DNA of 64,000 nt from Heloderma charlesbogerti (taxonomy: Eukaryota; Chordata; Lepidosauria; Squamata; Helodermatidae). Both the position numbers and the translations under genes were made by a program. This document shows, in pieces, positions 11,798-23,485 of this stretch. Below the pieces are notes generated by a model. It searched no databases. It was not told where the DNA came from and saw only the letters and a list, made by a program, of their open reading frames with translations. How positions within the stretch are numbered: position 1 is the stretch's first letter; the number at the start of each line of letters is the position of its first letter. The DNA is taken from the NCBI GenBank assembly GCA_026122225.1, contig JANEZZ010002675.1, positions 1,581,380 to 1,645,379 of the forward strand. The letters are read 5' to 3'.

Positions 11798-12104
11798 CAG
11801 GGGTCTCCAACGTTTTTGGGTCTGTGGACACTTTTCATTTTGAAAAAGTGCTCTGGGCATCACCACAAATTAGCTGCTATAGGGGAGTGGAGGCCCAATC
11901 ACAAAACTGTGTTTGTGTGTGTGCATGAATGTGCATGCAGTGCGTGCATGCTACTCATTCCGGCTTCTCTCTCCTCTCCTGCTGCCGGCCTGCCTGCCTG
12001 CTGTCACCTATTTCTTTATCTCTCTGGCTGCTTCTCCCTCTCTATGGCTCCCTTTCTCCCCCCCAAATCCTTCCTTCCTTCCTTCCTTCCTTCCTTCCTT
12101 CTTG

Positions 12105-12142
<38 letters not shown>

Positions 12143-12734
12143 CTTTTATTCTCCTCCCCTCTCTTGCTCCTCTTTACTTTTCTCTCTGTCTGTCTGTCTG
12201 TCTGTCTCTGGCTCCTCTTCTTTCCTTCTCTCTCTCTCTCTTTCTCTGGCTCTTTCGTTCTTTCCATCTCCCTGGGTCCTCTCTCTCTCTCTCTCTCTCT
12301 CCTCCCTTCTCTCTGGTCTCTCATGCTCTGGCTCCTCTTCCCGCCCCCCTCTCTCTCCCTATCCCCATGCAAGCAAATTTGATCAATTTCTCCATTCATT
12401 GGCATGGAGTGAGAAAGAGCCCCTCCTGATGAAAACTGGCTGGAGGGTGGGGTGAAGGTAATCTCCTGCCAGTGTGTGATTAGCTTTCATAGGGATGGAA
12501 AAAACCCTCCTGCAAAAAAAAAAAATCAGCTGGAGGAAGGCCCAGGCCCAGGCCCTTGGTAGGAGTGAACCTCTCCCTTCCCCCAGCCATTTTTGGCAAG
12601 GAGGACCCCCCCCCCCGCAAGTGAATGGAGGAATCAGTCTGCTCACTTGCAAAGGGGGAGAATAGCTCAAAGGGCACCTCATCCTGGCCTTGCAGGTGCT
12701 ATGGCACCTGTGGGTGCCATATTGGGGACCCCTG
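11798..12734. mobile_element. hAT-like non-autonomous element with pyrimidine-rich core
   Basis: Ends CAGGGGTCTCCAACG (left) and CAGGGGTCCCCAATATGG (right, reverse complement) form short terminal inverted repeats. The flanking 8-mers ATACAAGT (11790-11797) and ATATATGT (12735-12742) match at 6 of 8, as in an aged hAT TSD. No transposase is visible. The long ORFs across the middle are translations of simple repeats. Confidence 0.65.
12067..12345. repeat. Cluster of pyrimidine simple repeats
   Basis: (CCTT)n at about 12067-12100, (CT)n at 12110-12140, (TCTG)n at about 12187-12209 and further (CT)n to 12345 form one nearly uninterrupted polypyrimidine strand within the hAT-like element. Confidence 0.95.
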
Positions 12735-13015
12735 ATATATGTCATTTAAATAAATACCAATAAATAAGGGGGAAATAGGTATGATAATGGATCAAGAGTG
12801 GGACAGTGTCTTGGAAGGGTGACTTGAGATACTTGCTCAAACTAAATGTGATAATGTTTTTTTATATCCTCATTGAAATGAAATGGAGCATCAATCAAGG
12901 ACAATTAGTAACAGGATATACGGTGACAGGAAATGGGATAATTATGTCCAATCATAGTTTTCAGCTTTAGATTGAGCAAAAACGACTGTTATGTGGCCAC
13001 ATTTTGGGCCACTTA

Positions 13016-13660
13016 GTTTATTGATTGATTTATACAATTATTTATTAGTTGCCCAGAACCCCCATATATAAAGAGATCACTCCAGAATAAAACAATATCA
13101 TAATGAACAAATACCATTATAAATAAATGTTTAAAACGGTTGAAAAATATTTTTAAGAAGAGAGAGCAAAATTACATTTAAAAATTATTCAAGCACCCCA
13201 CTGAACAAAAACATTTTAACAGACCATCTAAAACTGAAAAAGAAAGAGTCTATCTAATCTTCCTAGGGAGGGAGTTCCCCAGTTGGGGTGCTGCCACAGA
13301 AAAGACCCTGTCCGGTGTTCCCAAGTAACCTAATCTCTGTGTTAGTGGGAGGACATATAACAAGCCCACTGAAACAAAACTATGGGCAGGTTCATATGAT
13401 AAAAGGTGGTCCTGCAGATATCCTGGCCCCAAACCACTTAGGGCTTTATAGGTAAGCATCAGCCCTTTGAGTTATGTCTAGAAACAAACTGGAAACCACT
13501 GATATAGGACCAGTGTAATATAGTCAGCAAAGCACATACCAGAAAGTAATCTGGCTGCTGCATTTTGCACTAGCTGCAGATCCTGGACACTTTTCAAGGA
13601 CAGGCCCATATAGAGTGCATTGCAGTAGTCTAAACAACCATTGATTAAGCCCCTCCCTCC
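13016..13660 (-). mobile_element. L2-like LINE fragment, 3' end and RT C-terminus
   Basis: On the minus strand, 13250-13459 encodes LTYKALSGLGPGYL and FSVAAPQLGNSLPRKIR. These are degenerate forms of the L2 C-terminal blocks (YKALNGLGP, AFSVAAPRLWNSLP). The left part is the untranslated 3' tail. Upstream coding (13550-13650) matches the same family as 23380-23470. The fragment is 5' truncated and non-functional. Confidence 0.7.
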
Positions 13661-15158
13661 CTTGCATAGATGTCATGCCTGTGTAGGATAACTGTGTGTA
13701 TTGCATGCAAACTGTAATGCAACAAGCTGCACTTGGTGGTAGGTTTCTTTCATATGTACGCATGCTGAAATAGACACATATTTGCTGCACATTACAGTGT
13801 ATGTGAATTCACGTATTTTCCTCCCCACAGAAGTGGCACACATATAGTCAAATCTTATATGAAGCAATTCTGAGAAAGAAGATATATTTTCATCACTGAT
13901 GGAATATTGGTGCACTGACAGATCAGTTGAAACCCCCCATTGGAAACAATACAAAGATTCCTTTTGACTTCAGCGGACTTTAATCACCCCTGGTTCTCTA
14001 CCTGGTTCTCTACCAATCAGAAGCAAGACAAAATACGTTTCCATTTTACATAGCAACTATTGATTTAAGCATTATGAAAGGAGAACAACTGCCAAAGAAG
14101 CATCTTGAGGCTTCCCACTGAGAACAGGTGTTTTATACACAATGGCCTGACAGTTGTCTGCTTACAGCATTAATATGATGACAGTAACCAGATGTTGAAA
14201 CTCAGTGGCTGGACACTGTGAACAAATGGAATAGAACAGATGACAACTTAAGTACTTAAGGGTGAGGGTTGATGGCATAAATATATCAAGATTATCTAGG
14301 ATTGGAGTGTATGGATTTCTAGGGGTTCCTCATACTGTATTTTTCTATGGGCATAAACACCCCTGTTGTGTTTTCTGTAGTCTTTACTGGAAAAATTACT
14401 TTACCTTTTCCAGATAAATTATCCTAAATTAATTATGCAAACTCAGCTGGTCATAAAAGTGGCTTTTTAAATATTTGGAATTATTGCATTGACCATCTCC
14501 TGGTGGCTTCAGGAGCCAAATGAGAGATGTCTCTACCCATAAGCAAACCATTTTATGGGTAAACACTCTACCCATAGTTCAGCCATTCTTTCCGAGAATT
14601 GCATTTCATTATGCTAGTGAGATGTATAAAGTTACTCATTAGCTATTCCCATTTGAGGATGGCCTTCCCCTCTTTTCAAGGCCTTCTTTTATACAGTCAG
14701 CAATCCTGAGTGGATGGAGCTTTAGTTTGCTCCAGAATTTGATTGTGTTTAGATGGTCAAGGGGTTAATTAGAAGTTAAAACAAGCTTGAAAGTGAAGGG
14801 AAGAGTTCCAGGATAATTAGGGGCTCTTGATTTGCCTCTATTGTATCTTAGGGTAAGGGGCCATATAAACAACTACATATTGTTATCTCTGATACCTAGA
14901 GCTGGGTGCAGTTGTGAATTTACCACACAATGGTGACAAGAGACTAATCAAGGTGGTGTGGTTCAGATATCATCACTGATTAACACTAAATTTCCTTTAG
15001 TCAGAATCTCTAAGTCTCCTTAGCTGTATCTGTGAGCAGGTAGCAATCAAATGAGAAGTTCTTATCTGTAGCCTAGGAACTGGAACCCCTTTTTGGCACT
15101 AAAGGCTAGCTAAGGTCCAATACTTTAAACTGTATGCCACACACATGTGAGTGACGCA

Positions 15159-15330
15159 TGTCAGGGCTCTTCAACCCAGAGTCACAGTGCATTTTGGCAT
15201 TAGTTAGGGTGTCCAAGTGGGAAAATAACAAGAAGACATGCAGAGCAGAACTTCAGAATAATGAGATATACAGTTTTATTACAAGATTAAAAAGTAAAAA
15301 TTAGCATGTACATGAGCAGTATTCAACTAG
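15159..15330 (-). mobile_element. LTR-like terminus (partial)
   Basis: TGTCAGGGCTCTTC at 15159, followed by a TTTTATTAC (reverse-complement polyadenylation-type) segment at about 15275, looks like the 3' end of an LTR read on the minus strand. The opposite end and a TSD were not found between 15.3 and 16.9 kb, so the element cannot be closed. The 15746-16003 ORF nearby has no recognisable domain. Confidence 0.3.
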
Positions 15331-16719
15331 TCAGTGCAAAACCAGTACTGGAACCAGATCTTCAACAGCCTATTTGAGACTATAGAGACAATATGATAGA
15401 AAAGGAGAGAGAAGCTGTGCTAGATAGAATAGCATAGGAGCAAATGGGGGAGAATAGAGGGGAAGCTTTACTCTAAATCAGGACACTGGCGGGTGCTATG
15501 AAAGTGGTTAGACACCCAGAAGGTCTGATTGCAATGGGACAAACATGACATCAGAGATACACAGTTTGTATTGCACAGGTAGAGAGGATGGAGGCAGGAG
15601 AGAGCGGGAGAGGGAGTGAGAGAGAAGGAGAGGAAGTTAGAAGAAATCAAATGGTGGATGCGATCTACTCCTGAGCAGGAGGACAAAATGTCTTCTCTTT
15701 AGAGAGGGGTCAGGATGCTGAATGTCTCAGTTGAGAGGTTCTTCATTACAGGCCACAAGCGTTGTTCTTCTGTGAGTTTGTAATTGGGGAATCAGCAAAA
15801 CCTAGCAGTCCTTTAACTGTTGTGCAGTTTCTTGGTGAAAAACATGGAGCCAGGCAGGGACACAAAGGTGTGCTTTCCTGTGGAACCCTGACTATACAGA
15901 GAGCAAAATAACAAAAACAGATGGGGAAGGAAGGAAAGCTAGAGAATGGTGCGGGAGGGGGGCAGGGAGCAAAGCAGGTAGGAGGCTGACCATGAACTGC
16001 CAACTGCCTTCTTATTGGAAATAATTCTCTTTTAAGATCTTAGTTGAGGGAGAGAAGAGCCAAAAGCATAAAGGGGGATCTAAGTAGAGCTTGTTCTTTA
16101 TCATGGGTGCAAAATTGAAATGGCTATCTAAGATGAACTGGCTCTGTACCCTGAATGCAAGTGGAGTTTTGTGAGCAAAGCTTGAGTGGAGGTTCCTAAA
16201 ATTAAGGAATGCTAGTGAGTCTTTATATGTTTATTGGTAGTGGCGGTGCTTCTGAAGGTGTTCCCCCCCCCTTTCCTGGGCTATGATTGGCCAAATACAA
16301 GAGTGCATCCAGAATGGCTTGATTCAATAGGAGCTAGGTGTAGAGTAAGGTATTTGTGTACATCTAGACTTGTCTCACTTATTTAGGTATCATGGATAAG
16401 TCACCCCTTCCATCAAAACAGGATATCTATGGTATGCCACAACTTTCTACTTCTGTGCTGCCTGCATAAGCTTTTCCTTTGCACAGTCTTGCAGACAAGA
16501 GTGAAGGTTTGAGTCAAGGTGCTAAGGCTGAAATGGCAGCTAGGCTGAGCTCTTCAGCAACAGGCAGCAACAGGCTTAACTATGGATGTGTCAGTGGCTT
16601 TCCATGTTAAATAATAGTTGGGGAAGATGGAGGTGCTGCCACTACTAGCATACCAGGCTATGGCCCTCAGAGCTCAGGGACTTGACGAACTCCATTGAGC
16701 TCACTGGGTTTCCCCTTCT

Positions 16720-16783
16720 GTATGTGTGTGTGTGTGCACGCGTGTGTATTATATGTGTGTGTATGTGTGTGTGCATGTGTGTG
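16720..16783. repeat. (TG)n microsatellite, interrupted
   Basis: Three TG runs separated by CACGCG and TATTATA interruptions. Confidence 0.95.
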
Positions 16784-19516
16784 AAGCAATAGATTATACC
16801 ACAACTTTTTGGCACAATAGGTATAGTCATCATCTCTGATCTGTATCTAACATGGCCCATCTTTGGTGCAAGGCCTATAGTTTCTATCTTGTATTCAATG
16901 CTGGGCCAGTTTTAAGCTAATTTGTTTTATCTTGCAAGCTGCAAGATTATATAATGCAGAACTAAAGGAGCCTAAATAAGAAGGGGGAAAACAGAAGACC
17001 ATTGCCAATAGCTATTCCTGTTCACTGCCCCAGTAGAAAAAAATGCCTAGTACTAAGAGAAGTTGTACTTTAGCTTAACTACATATTCCTTTATTTAGTG
17101 CTATGTGAAGAATCTCGATTTAGGCTCTGAATGTGGATGTTAGACAGAACAACTTCAGTTTTGTTTCGATTGGTAGGTTCAGCTCAATAGTTAATGAACA
17201 GATAAATATATAGTAGTGTCTTCTTAGAAACTTTTGCAACATAGAATTACACGTTTCCCCAAAATGATGCAGACTATGATTGCTAGGTGAAAAGTAACAC
17301 CTCTTCTATCCTTTCTGTCAGAATGAGTGACACTGGGAGGAACAGAATGATTTGGGAGAATTTTGTTGGACATAGATGTTTGCTGTCATATTATTCCATT
17401 GTTTAGGCAGTTGATTGTCAGCCTGTGCCAAAGAAGCAGTTTTTCCAACACCTAAGATAATAGATAGGAATGTGCTGAAGTCTGTCTGTCTGCCACATAC
17501 AACGAAAACACCTAGTTATTTTGCAGTGTACTCAGAAGAATCAGCATTTTGTGTATTCATTGCATTCCTTTATAATCAGTAAAAAAAATTGTACAGAGAT
17601 AAACATTACCCAGGCAAAGCACCCTTTTTGAGTGTTAAGTCACGCCCTGCAGCTTCACATTCCTTGTGACAAGCAGAAAATCAAAGTACCAAAGGTGTAT
17701 ATTTAGAATACAAAATATTATAATACTTTTGTCCATCGACATTTTAGATATGTTTAAAATAAAGCCTTTAGAATACCCCAACTAAGAAAAATAGGGAGGG
17801 TGGGGTTTTTTTGAGTGTTTACATTTTATAAACAACAAACAAATCACATGGTAGATCTTCTAAACTTGGCAAAGTTTCAAAAGCGATTCAAGATGTGACA
17901 TTGGATTGGACTGTTCAAAGAAGAAACATTCAGTACTCCCACTGGGCATGGAAAGAGTCTTTATGCTCACCTAAAATAGTACTTTGGAACCTAGTCCTTA
18001 TTTTGGGTGGGGTGGGTGTCGGTGCATCTTCAAATAACCATCTCTGTGCTGTTGTATGCTGCTGAGCAACCGAAATGGATTACCCTGACATAACTGCGAT
18101 GCTTTTAGTGCCTCATAAAAACTTACGTGTAAATATGCTCTAAAAAGGTTACTATACAAACAATACATTTCAGCAGGCAAATGTTGTTTTCATGTCACAG
18201 TACCTATGTGTGAGGCAAAGGAGGGTTTTGGATGGCACTGAAGAACTTAGACATCGTCATCATCTTACTTTCAACTCTCCAAAGAACAGCATAATGTTAT
18301 ACTTTAAATTCAGAATTATTCTGACATCTCAGGCTGAATTTAACAGCTTTTTCCTTGTCTTTGTTCGTTTTGGCACATTAGAAGTTGAGTAGGAGGGTGA
18401 TCTAAATTGAATACATGTTTAGTAGGGTAATTACATAGAAGTAAAATGGATATTGAAGAATTATAAGTCTTTGTTGGCCTCCTATTGCTAGGCATGCATT
18501 ATATGCTAAGGCAGGCAACAATGCTACTTACCTGGGAGCATTATTATATTTTTGTAATTTATTGTTGTTATGGCAATTATTGTAGGGATTATTGCTTACA
18601 CATTTAAAAGCTGGGCTCACATCTTCTGTTTCTTATTAGGAGCTGTTAGAATGTTCCATATTTCAATTTTCCCGTTTCCTTCTAAATTGCACATAGCTAT
18701 TTCTTTAACCAGTCAGTGCTAATGAGAGGGAACTACCTTCCCAATATCTCAGTTCTCTCCTTGGTTAGATGATTGGGAAGGTGTTCAAGACGTTTGTAGC
18801 AACATTTGACAAAGCTTTGAGCTCTTCTTCCAAGTAAATTTCAGTGCTATTGTAGCGGTTAGAAGCTTGTTTATGATGAGCAGGCTCTATTTAGCTGTAT
18901 TGACGGTGCCAAGAACCAGGAAATGCCTTTATACAGACATTGAATGCTGCAAGACATAACTTGTTTTTGTTGTTGTTTTGGTCGCTGTAGAGAACCTGGA
19001 AATGCTTGTTTCTTCTTTTGCCTAAAATAGCTATAAGAACTTGAAAGAAGAAATGGAGGTTAGAGAGAAAGGTTTTTCTTCCCTTTGTATATTACCAGTT
19101 TGGTGACTTCAACTCACCTTGCCTTGTGCATGCTTGTCAACACAGACATAAAAGAGCAAGGAACACTATAACCCAAGCCACATAGGTGTGTTTCTAATGA
19201 GTAAGCCCACAATACTTTTCATTTAAAAATGTACTTCTGTAGTGTGTAAAATATTTGTAAGGCATTTTAGAAGCAGTCAAATAACAAAACAAGGTTAGAT
19301 GCAAGAATTTGTTAGCCCTTATCTATTCAGAAGTACAATAACCAAAACAGAACTGGTCCAATACATTTTGCAGCCTGGGGCAGACAAGATCTCTCCCCCC
19401 TCTCCACACACATACACACATATTCCATGTATGAAAGCTGACTGGACTGGCATGTGAATCTTACTTCAACACTGGCAGTGGGACAACATCTTCCACTGCC
19501 CTTGAGGGCAGCAGAC

Positions 19517-20045
19517 TGTCAGGGTGGACACTGAGCCCATAGAATCCCAGAGTAGTTCTGATTCTGAGGAAGAGGAGCCGCTCCTGGGAGAGGAGCGCGC
19601 TCCTCTTTCCCAGGACCAACAGCTGACGGAGATTCCTCCCACCAGCATTCCTAGCTTAGATAATAGTCCTGGGAGTGACAGAGCGCGGGAAGCAGACTTG
19701 ATGGATGCGCGATGCCGACGCAGAGAGCGGCGCCAAATAGAGGGTGCAGAAAGGAGGCGTAGTGCCCGGTTGGTGCGCAAACAACGGCTGCGCCCAGAGG
19801 ATCCAAGGGAAAAGGGGAGGGACTCTCCCTAGCCCTTAAGTTCAGGGGTCTGTCAGTGATTCCCTTTCAAACGGGGACCAACTGTTCCACTTAGGGCATA
19901 GGTACTCTGCTGCTCATATCTAGTTGCTAACAGTGGAGTTGTTAAGTTGTAAAAGAGGAATAAAGCTTTGAAAAGAATCCCTTTGTCTGTGTCTGGACTT
20001 GGCTACTGGATTAGTCTGAGAGAGGCCTCCAAGGAGCCCTTGACA
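19517..20045 (+). mobile_element. Solo LTR, family 1 (copy 2)
   Basis: A 529-bp element from TGTCAGG to CTTGACA with perfect 5-bp TSD CAGAC at 19512-19516 and 20046-20050. An AATAAAGCTTTG signal lies near 19960. It has the same length as copy 1 in the opposite orientation. No second LTR or gag/pol adjoins, so it is a solo LTR. Confidence 0.9.
19518..19832 (+). CDS. 104-codon open frame inside family-1 LTR (copy 2)
   Basis: Open from the second base of the LTR to TAG at 19830-19832. The only upstream start-like codon is GTG at 19524. The first third is acidic (SQSSSDSEEEE), the last third strongly basic (CRRRERRQIEGAERRRSARL). No known domain was recognised. Function is unknown; it is most simply the C-terminal end of an internal element ORF that runs into the 3' LTR. 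Confidence 0.45.
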   Translation, partial: VRVDTEPIESQSSSDSEEEEPLLGEERAPLSQDQQLTEIPPTSIPSLDNSPGSDRAREADLMDARCRRRERRQIEGAERRRSARLVRKQRLRPEDPREKGRDSP

Positions 20046-20129
20046 CAGACTAGCTTAGGTGGCACAGGGCAGGCCATGTGACACACACAGCTCACCACCA
20101 CCAAAGTGCATAGTGCAAACCAAATTCAC

Positions 20130-20205
20130 AGGGGCCTAATCAGAAGTATGTCCCACTAAGTTCAGTGGGTCTTACTCCCTTGTAAGTGAGCTTTGGGCTG
20201 CAGAT
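20130..20205. mobile_element. Short palindromic MITE, about 90 bp (copy 2)
   Basis: AGTATGTCCCACTAAG and TTCAGTGGGTCTTACT form the imperfect central arms of the family seen at 3468. The outer ends are worn. Confidence 0.45.
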
Positions 20206-20407
20206 TACTATCCACAGCCCACTGAGGTCAATGGCAAAACTCATATTGATTTGAATGCCTCCAGATTACAAACTCAAGACACTGTGCAGACACAGGAACT
20301 CTGTCCAAATAAATCAGTTCAAGGCAAAAGTGGTAAAGGATGTGCAGAGTCAAGGAACCCTGGGTTGTAGATTTGCCTCCCTTGTCCCTAAGTTCACAGT
20401 GATGGGT

Positions 20408-21150
20408 AGAATCATAGAATAGTAGGGTTGGAAGGCGCCTATAAGGCCTTCGAGTCCAACCCCCTGCTCTATGGAGGAATCCAAGTCAGAGCATCCCTGA
20501 CAAATGGCCATCCAGCCTCGCCTTGAATGCCTCCAGTGTGGGAGAGCCCACCACCTCCCTAGGTAATTGGTTCCATTGTCATATTGCTCTAACAGTCAGG
20601 ACGTTTTTCTTGATGTTCAGACGGAATCTGGCTTCCTGTAACTTGAGCCCATGATTCCGTGTCCTGCACTCTGGGATGATCAAGGAGAGATCCTGGCCTT
20701 CCTCTCTGTGACAACCTTTCAAGTACTTGAAGAGTGCTATCATATCTCCCCTCAGTCTTCTCTTCTCAAGGCTAAACATGCCCAGTTCTTTCTCTTCATA
20801 GGGCTTTGTTTCCAGTCCCCTGATCATCTTTGTTGCCCTCCTCTGAACCCTCTCCAGCTTGTCTGCATCCTTCTTAAAGTGCGGTGCCCAGAACCAGACA
20901 CGGTACTCAAGATGAGGCCTAACCAGTGCTGAGTAGAGTAGTACTTCCCAGGATTTGGAAGCTATGCTTCTATTAATGTAGCCCAAAAGAGCATTTGCCT
21001 TCTTTGGAGCCACATCACATCGTTGGCTCATATTCAGCTTGTGATTGACAACAGTTGCAAGATCCTTCTCGCTTGTAGTTTTGTTGAGCCACGTATCCCG
21101 CAGTAGGTTAGGAAGGCCTGGTTTGTGGACTTCTTCTTGACAGCTGGGCA
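20408..21150 (-). mobile_element. CR1 LINE fragment, 3' end
   Basis: On the minus strand, 20579-21151 encodes CR1 C-terminal blocks: LVRPHLEYRVWFWAPHFKKD, LERVQRRATKMIRGLE, FSLEKRRLRGDMIALFKYLK and RFRLNIKKN. The 3' terminus ends in the CR1 signature ATTCTATGATTCT (read from 20420 to 20408). The catalytic part of the reverse transcriptase is missing (5' truncation, usual for CR1). It abuts the LTR that starts at 21190. Confidence 0.9.
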
Positions 21151-21189
21151 TAGGATAGAGGGAGATGGAAGGACAAGTGCCTTAGACAG

Positions 21190-22395
21190 TGTCAGGGTTC
21201 CCCTTATCACCTGGACCCCCTGAGCAACTCCTTAAGGATCTCCTTAAGAAGGTGGGAAGGAGTCCCACCTTCCGTCTTTTAAACTTTCCCTTTCCAATAA
21301 CCTGTCGTTTAGGCTGTAGATGTGGGTGACTGGCACTTCAGATACTTGGGTGTTAATGAAACAGTTTACTGGTAAATTAAAGCAAGCAAATTACAACTAA
21401 AGGTATTTACAGAACAGACTTGAGTGTAGGGATGGCGGAGAATTCCGCCACGGACCCCAATGAGGCCGGATTCCAAGAATCCGGCCCCTTTGGAGCCCGT
21501 GGAGGAACAGAGCACTCACCTCCGCCTGCCCTGGAATCCATCTGGGCCAGCTCCACTCCACGTGTTGATCCTGCGGAACCGGCCACCGGGTCCGCATCGC
21601 TGGCGATACAGCTGGCCGCCATTGCCATGCCATATCGCTTCACTGGACTAACTAATATTTGTGTAGCTTATTGCGAGAAAAACAGGGATGCAAATGGCAT
21701 CCACTACGCAATCTGTGGTCGTAAACCTGGTAGATTTACCTAAATGCATCTGTAAATGGCTGCATTTAGGCTAATCTACCAGATTTACGGCCGCAAATGG
21801 CGTAGTGGACGCCATTTGTGTCCGGAGTTAGTTAGCGCAGTGAAGCGATAAGGCACGGCAATGGTGGCCGGCTGTGTCGCCAGTGGTGCGGACCTGGTGG
21901 CTGGCTCCACAGGATCCCTGCGGAGCAGAGCCAGCCCGGACGGATTCCGGGAGGGGGGAAGGGACGGATCACCTCCCCCCCATGGACCTTCCCCCCAGAC
22001 TGGAAAGGTAGGGGATCTGTACACCCCTTCTTGAGTGATACAAAAGGCATTAAGAGAAAATAAAGGTTGCAAAAACACAAGTTCCGCTACCCTAGCTGCA
22101 CTTAGACTTCTCCAGACTGCTTCTTCCTGCTCTCTCTTTCAGCTCTGGTCTTTCTTTCAGACTCTCATGTCTTCCTCTCTCTCTCTGGTCTACCTCTCCG
22201 TTTATGTCCCCTCCTTCCCCCAAACCGAAACTACTGTTTCAAACCTGGAGAAATGAAACCTATTTCAGGAAAATGAAAACATCAAGGGAAATGAAACTAC
22301 TCCTCTCAAGGTTACCCCCTCCCCCCCCCCAAATCCCAGGCCTCTAGGCCTGACCTTTTTCTTTTCCTTGTCTCTGTAGGCCTCAAACCTTCACA
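21190..22395. mobile_element. LTR, family 2, interrupted by a hAT-like element
   Basis: Bounded by TGTCAGGGTTCC and AACCTTCACA with perfect 5-bp TSD GACAG at 21185-21189 and 22396-22400. Removing the hAT-like insertion and one copy of its TSD leaves about 595 bp. An AATAAA lies at about 22063 on the plus strand, which weakly favours plus orientation. It has no clear similarity to family 1 beyond the termini. Confidence 0.65.
21427..22029. mobile_element. hAT-like foldback element
   Basis: Flanked by a perfect 8-bp TSD, CTTGAGTG, at 21419-21426 and 22030-22037. The left end starts TAGGGATGGCGGAGAATTC. Long inner arms, roughly 21530-21646 against 21838-21945, are inverted copies (for example ATATCGCTTCACTG and CAGTGAAGCGATAA). 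The centre near 21735-21795 forms a further inverted repeat. No transposase frame is present. The left terminus is shared with the palindrome at 41528. Confidence 0.75.
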
Positions 22396-22749
22396 GACAG
22401 CCTCTGTTCTCCTTCACATGCTCACTTGACTGTAAATTCCCACTAAATTCATGGAACTTGCTTCCAATTAAGTGTGTGAAGGATGGCACTCTTGGAGTAT
22501 AGGACTGGCTACAGAGAAATCAATAGGACTTAAACCCAATCCTAGGCATTCCTGTTCTTAAGAATCATTGAATTCGGGGGATGTTACGACAAAATAAGAA
22601 TGCCTTGGTTTGTAACCATAGTTCTGCATGAAATGTTTCGGATCAAGGTGCTAGTGTGGTCTCAGTCCAAAACAAGCTGTGTTTCTTTAAACGGGCAGGG
22701 AGAAAGTGAAGTCATATTGAAATTAACAAACTTTATGTCAAAGTGAATG

Positions 22750-22785
22750 GTTGTTGTTGTTGTTGTTGTTGCTGTTGTTGTTGTT
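22750..22785. repeat. (GTT)n microsatellite
   Basis: Twelve GTT-type units with one GCT interruption. It resembles a BovB 3' tail, but no BovB sequence adjoins it. Confidence 0.9.
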
Positions 22786-22964
22786 AAAGGTATAAATGTC
22801 CCTTAATTGTCCCTTAATTCTAGTGGAGCGCCTGCTTAGGATCACGACCTCTCAGTACTTCACAGAAGTCATTAGTGACCATCTCTGCTTCTTGGTAGCC
22901 TTTGCTGGGGCAAGATTAATTTCAGGGTGGATAAAAATAAAAAGATAAGATTTCAGTTTTTTTT

Positions 22965-23485
22965 TAAATTTACACACAATTTATATACTGCTCTCCATCA
23001 ATAAAATATCTGAGTGGTGAACGATAAAAGAGAAATAAAGTAAAATAATAATACAGAATTAAAACCTTTCAAATCAGATTGTGCCGATACAGAGGGAGCC
23101 AATACACTAAAGGCTGTACTCCGAGTGGATTCCTAATAGGCTCCAGGTTGATGCTTAACCACCAAGAGAACCTCATCTGATGAGCTCAGCAACTGGACAG
23201 GCTGGTAAGGCAGAAGGCCCTCTCTCAAATATCCTGATCCGAATTTGTTTAGGGCCTTGTACACCAACAAAACCTTAAACCTGGTCCGACAGCAAATAGA
23301 CAGCCAGGGAAGTTCCCTCAGTAGAGGTGTTAACATGCTGAATAAGGGCAGCCCCCGACAACATCCGAGCTACTGCATTCTGCACTAGCTGCACTTTCTG
23401 GGCCAACCTTAAGGGCAGCCCCAGGTAGATTGCATTGCAGTAATCCAGTCTTGAGGTTACTAGCACCTGTACCACTGTGACTAAG
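22965..23485 (-). mobile_element. L2-like LINE fragment, RT C-terminus and 3' end
   Basis: Minus-strand frames encode VTSRLDYCNAIYLGLPL, VQLVQNAVARMLSG, FKVLLVYKALNKFGSGYL and LLPYQPVQ. These are the L2 C-terminal landmarks in order, split by a frameshift near 23300. The 3' untranslated tail is at 22970-23100. The fragment is non-functional. Confidence 0.75.

Larger units (their letters stand above)
11210..12780 (+). mobile_element. L2-like LINE 3' tail split by two later insertions
   Basis: Fragments 11210-11229 (TTTTGTAAG), 11764-11797 (CTGCCTTGAATG, GGCAGGATACAAG) and 12743-12780 (AATAAATA tail) join into a typical L2/CR1 3' terminus. A solo LTR sits between the first two pieces and a hAT-like element between the second two, each with its own TSD. 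Confidence 0.6.

Noticed and set aside
11675..12455. Several long plus-strand frames rich in Ser, Leu and Pro
   Set aside because: They are translations of CT-type simple repeats in the hAT-like element, open in all three frames because the repeats lack stops.
22750..22785. (GTT)n as a possible BovB 3' tail
   Set aside because: No BovB sequence flanks it on either side.
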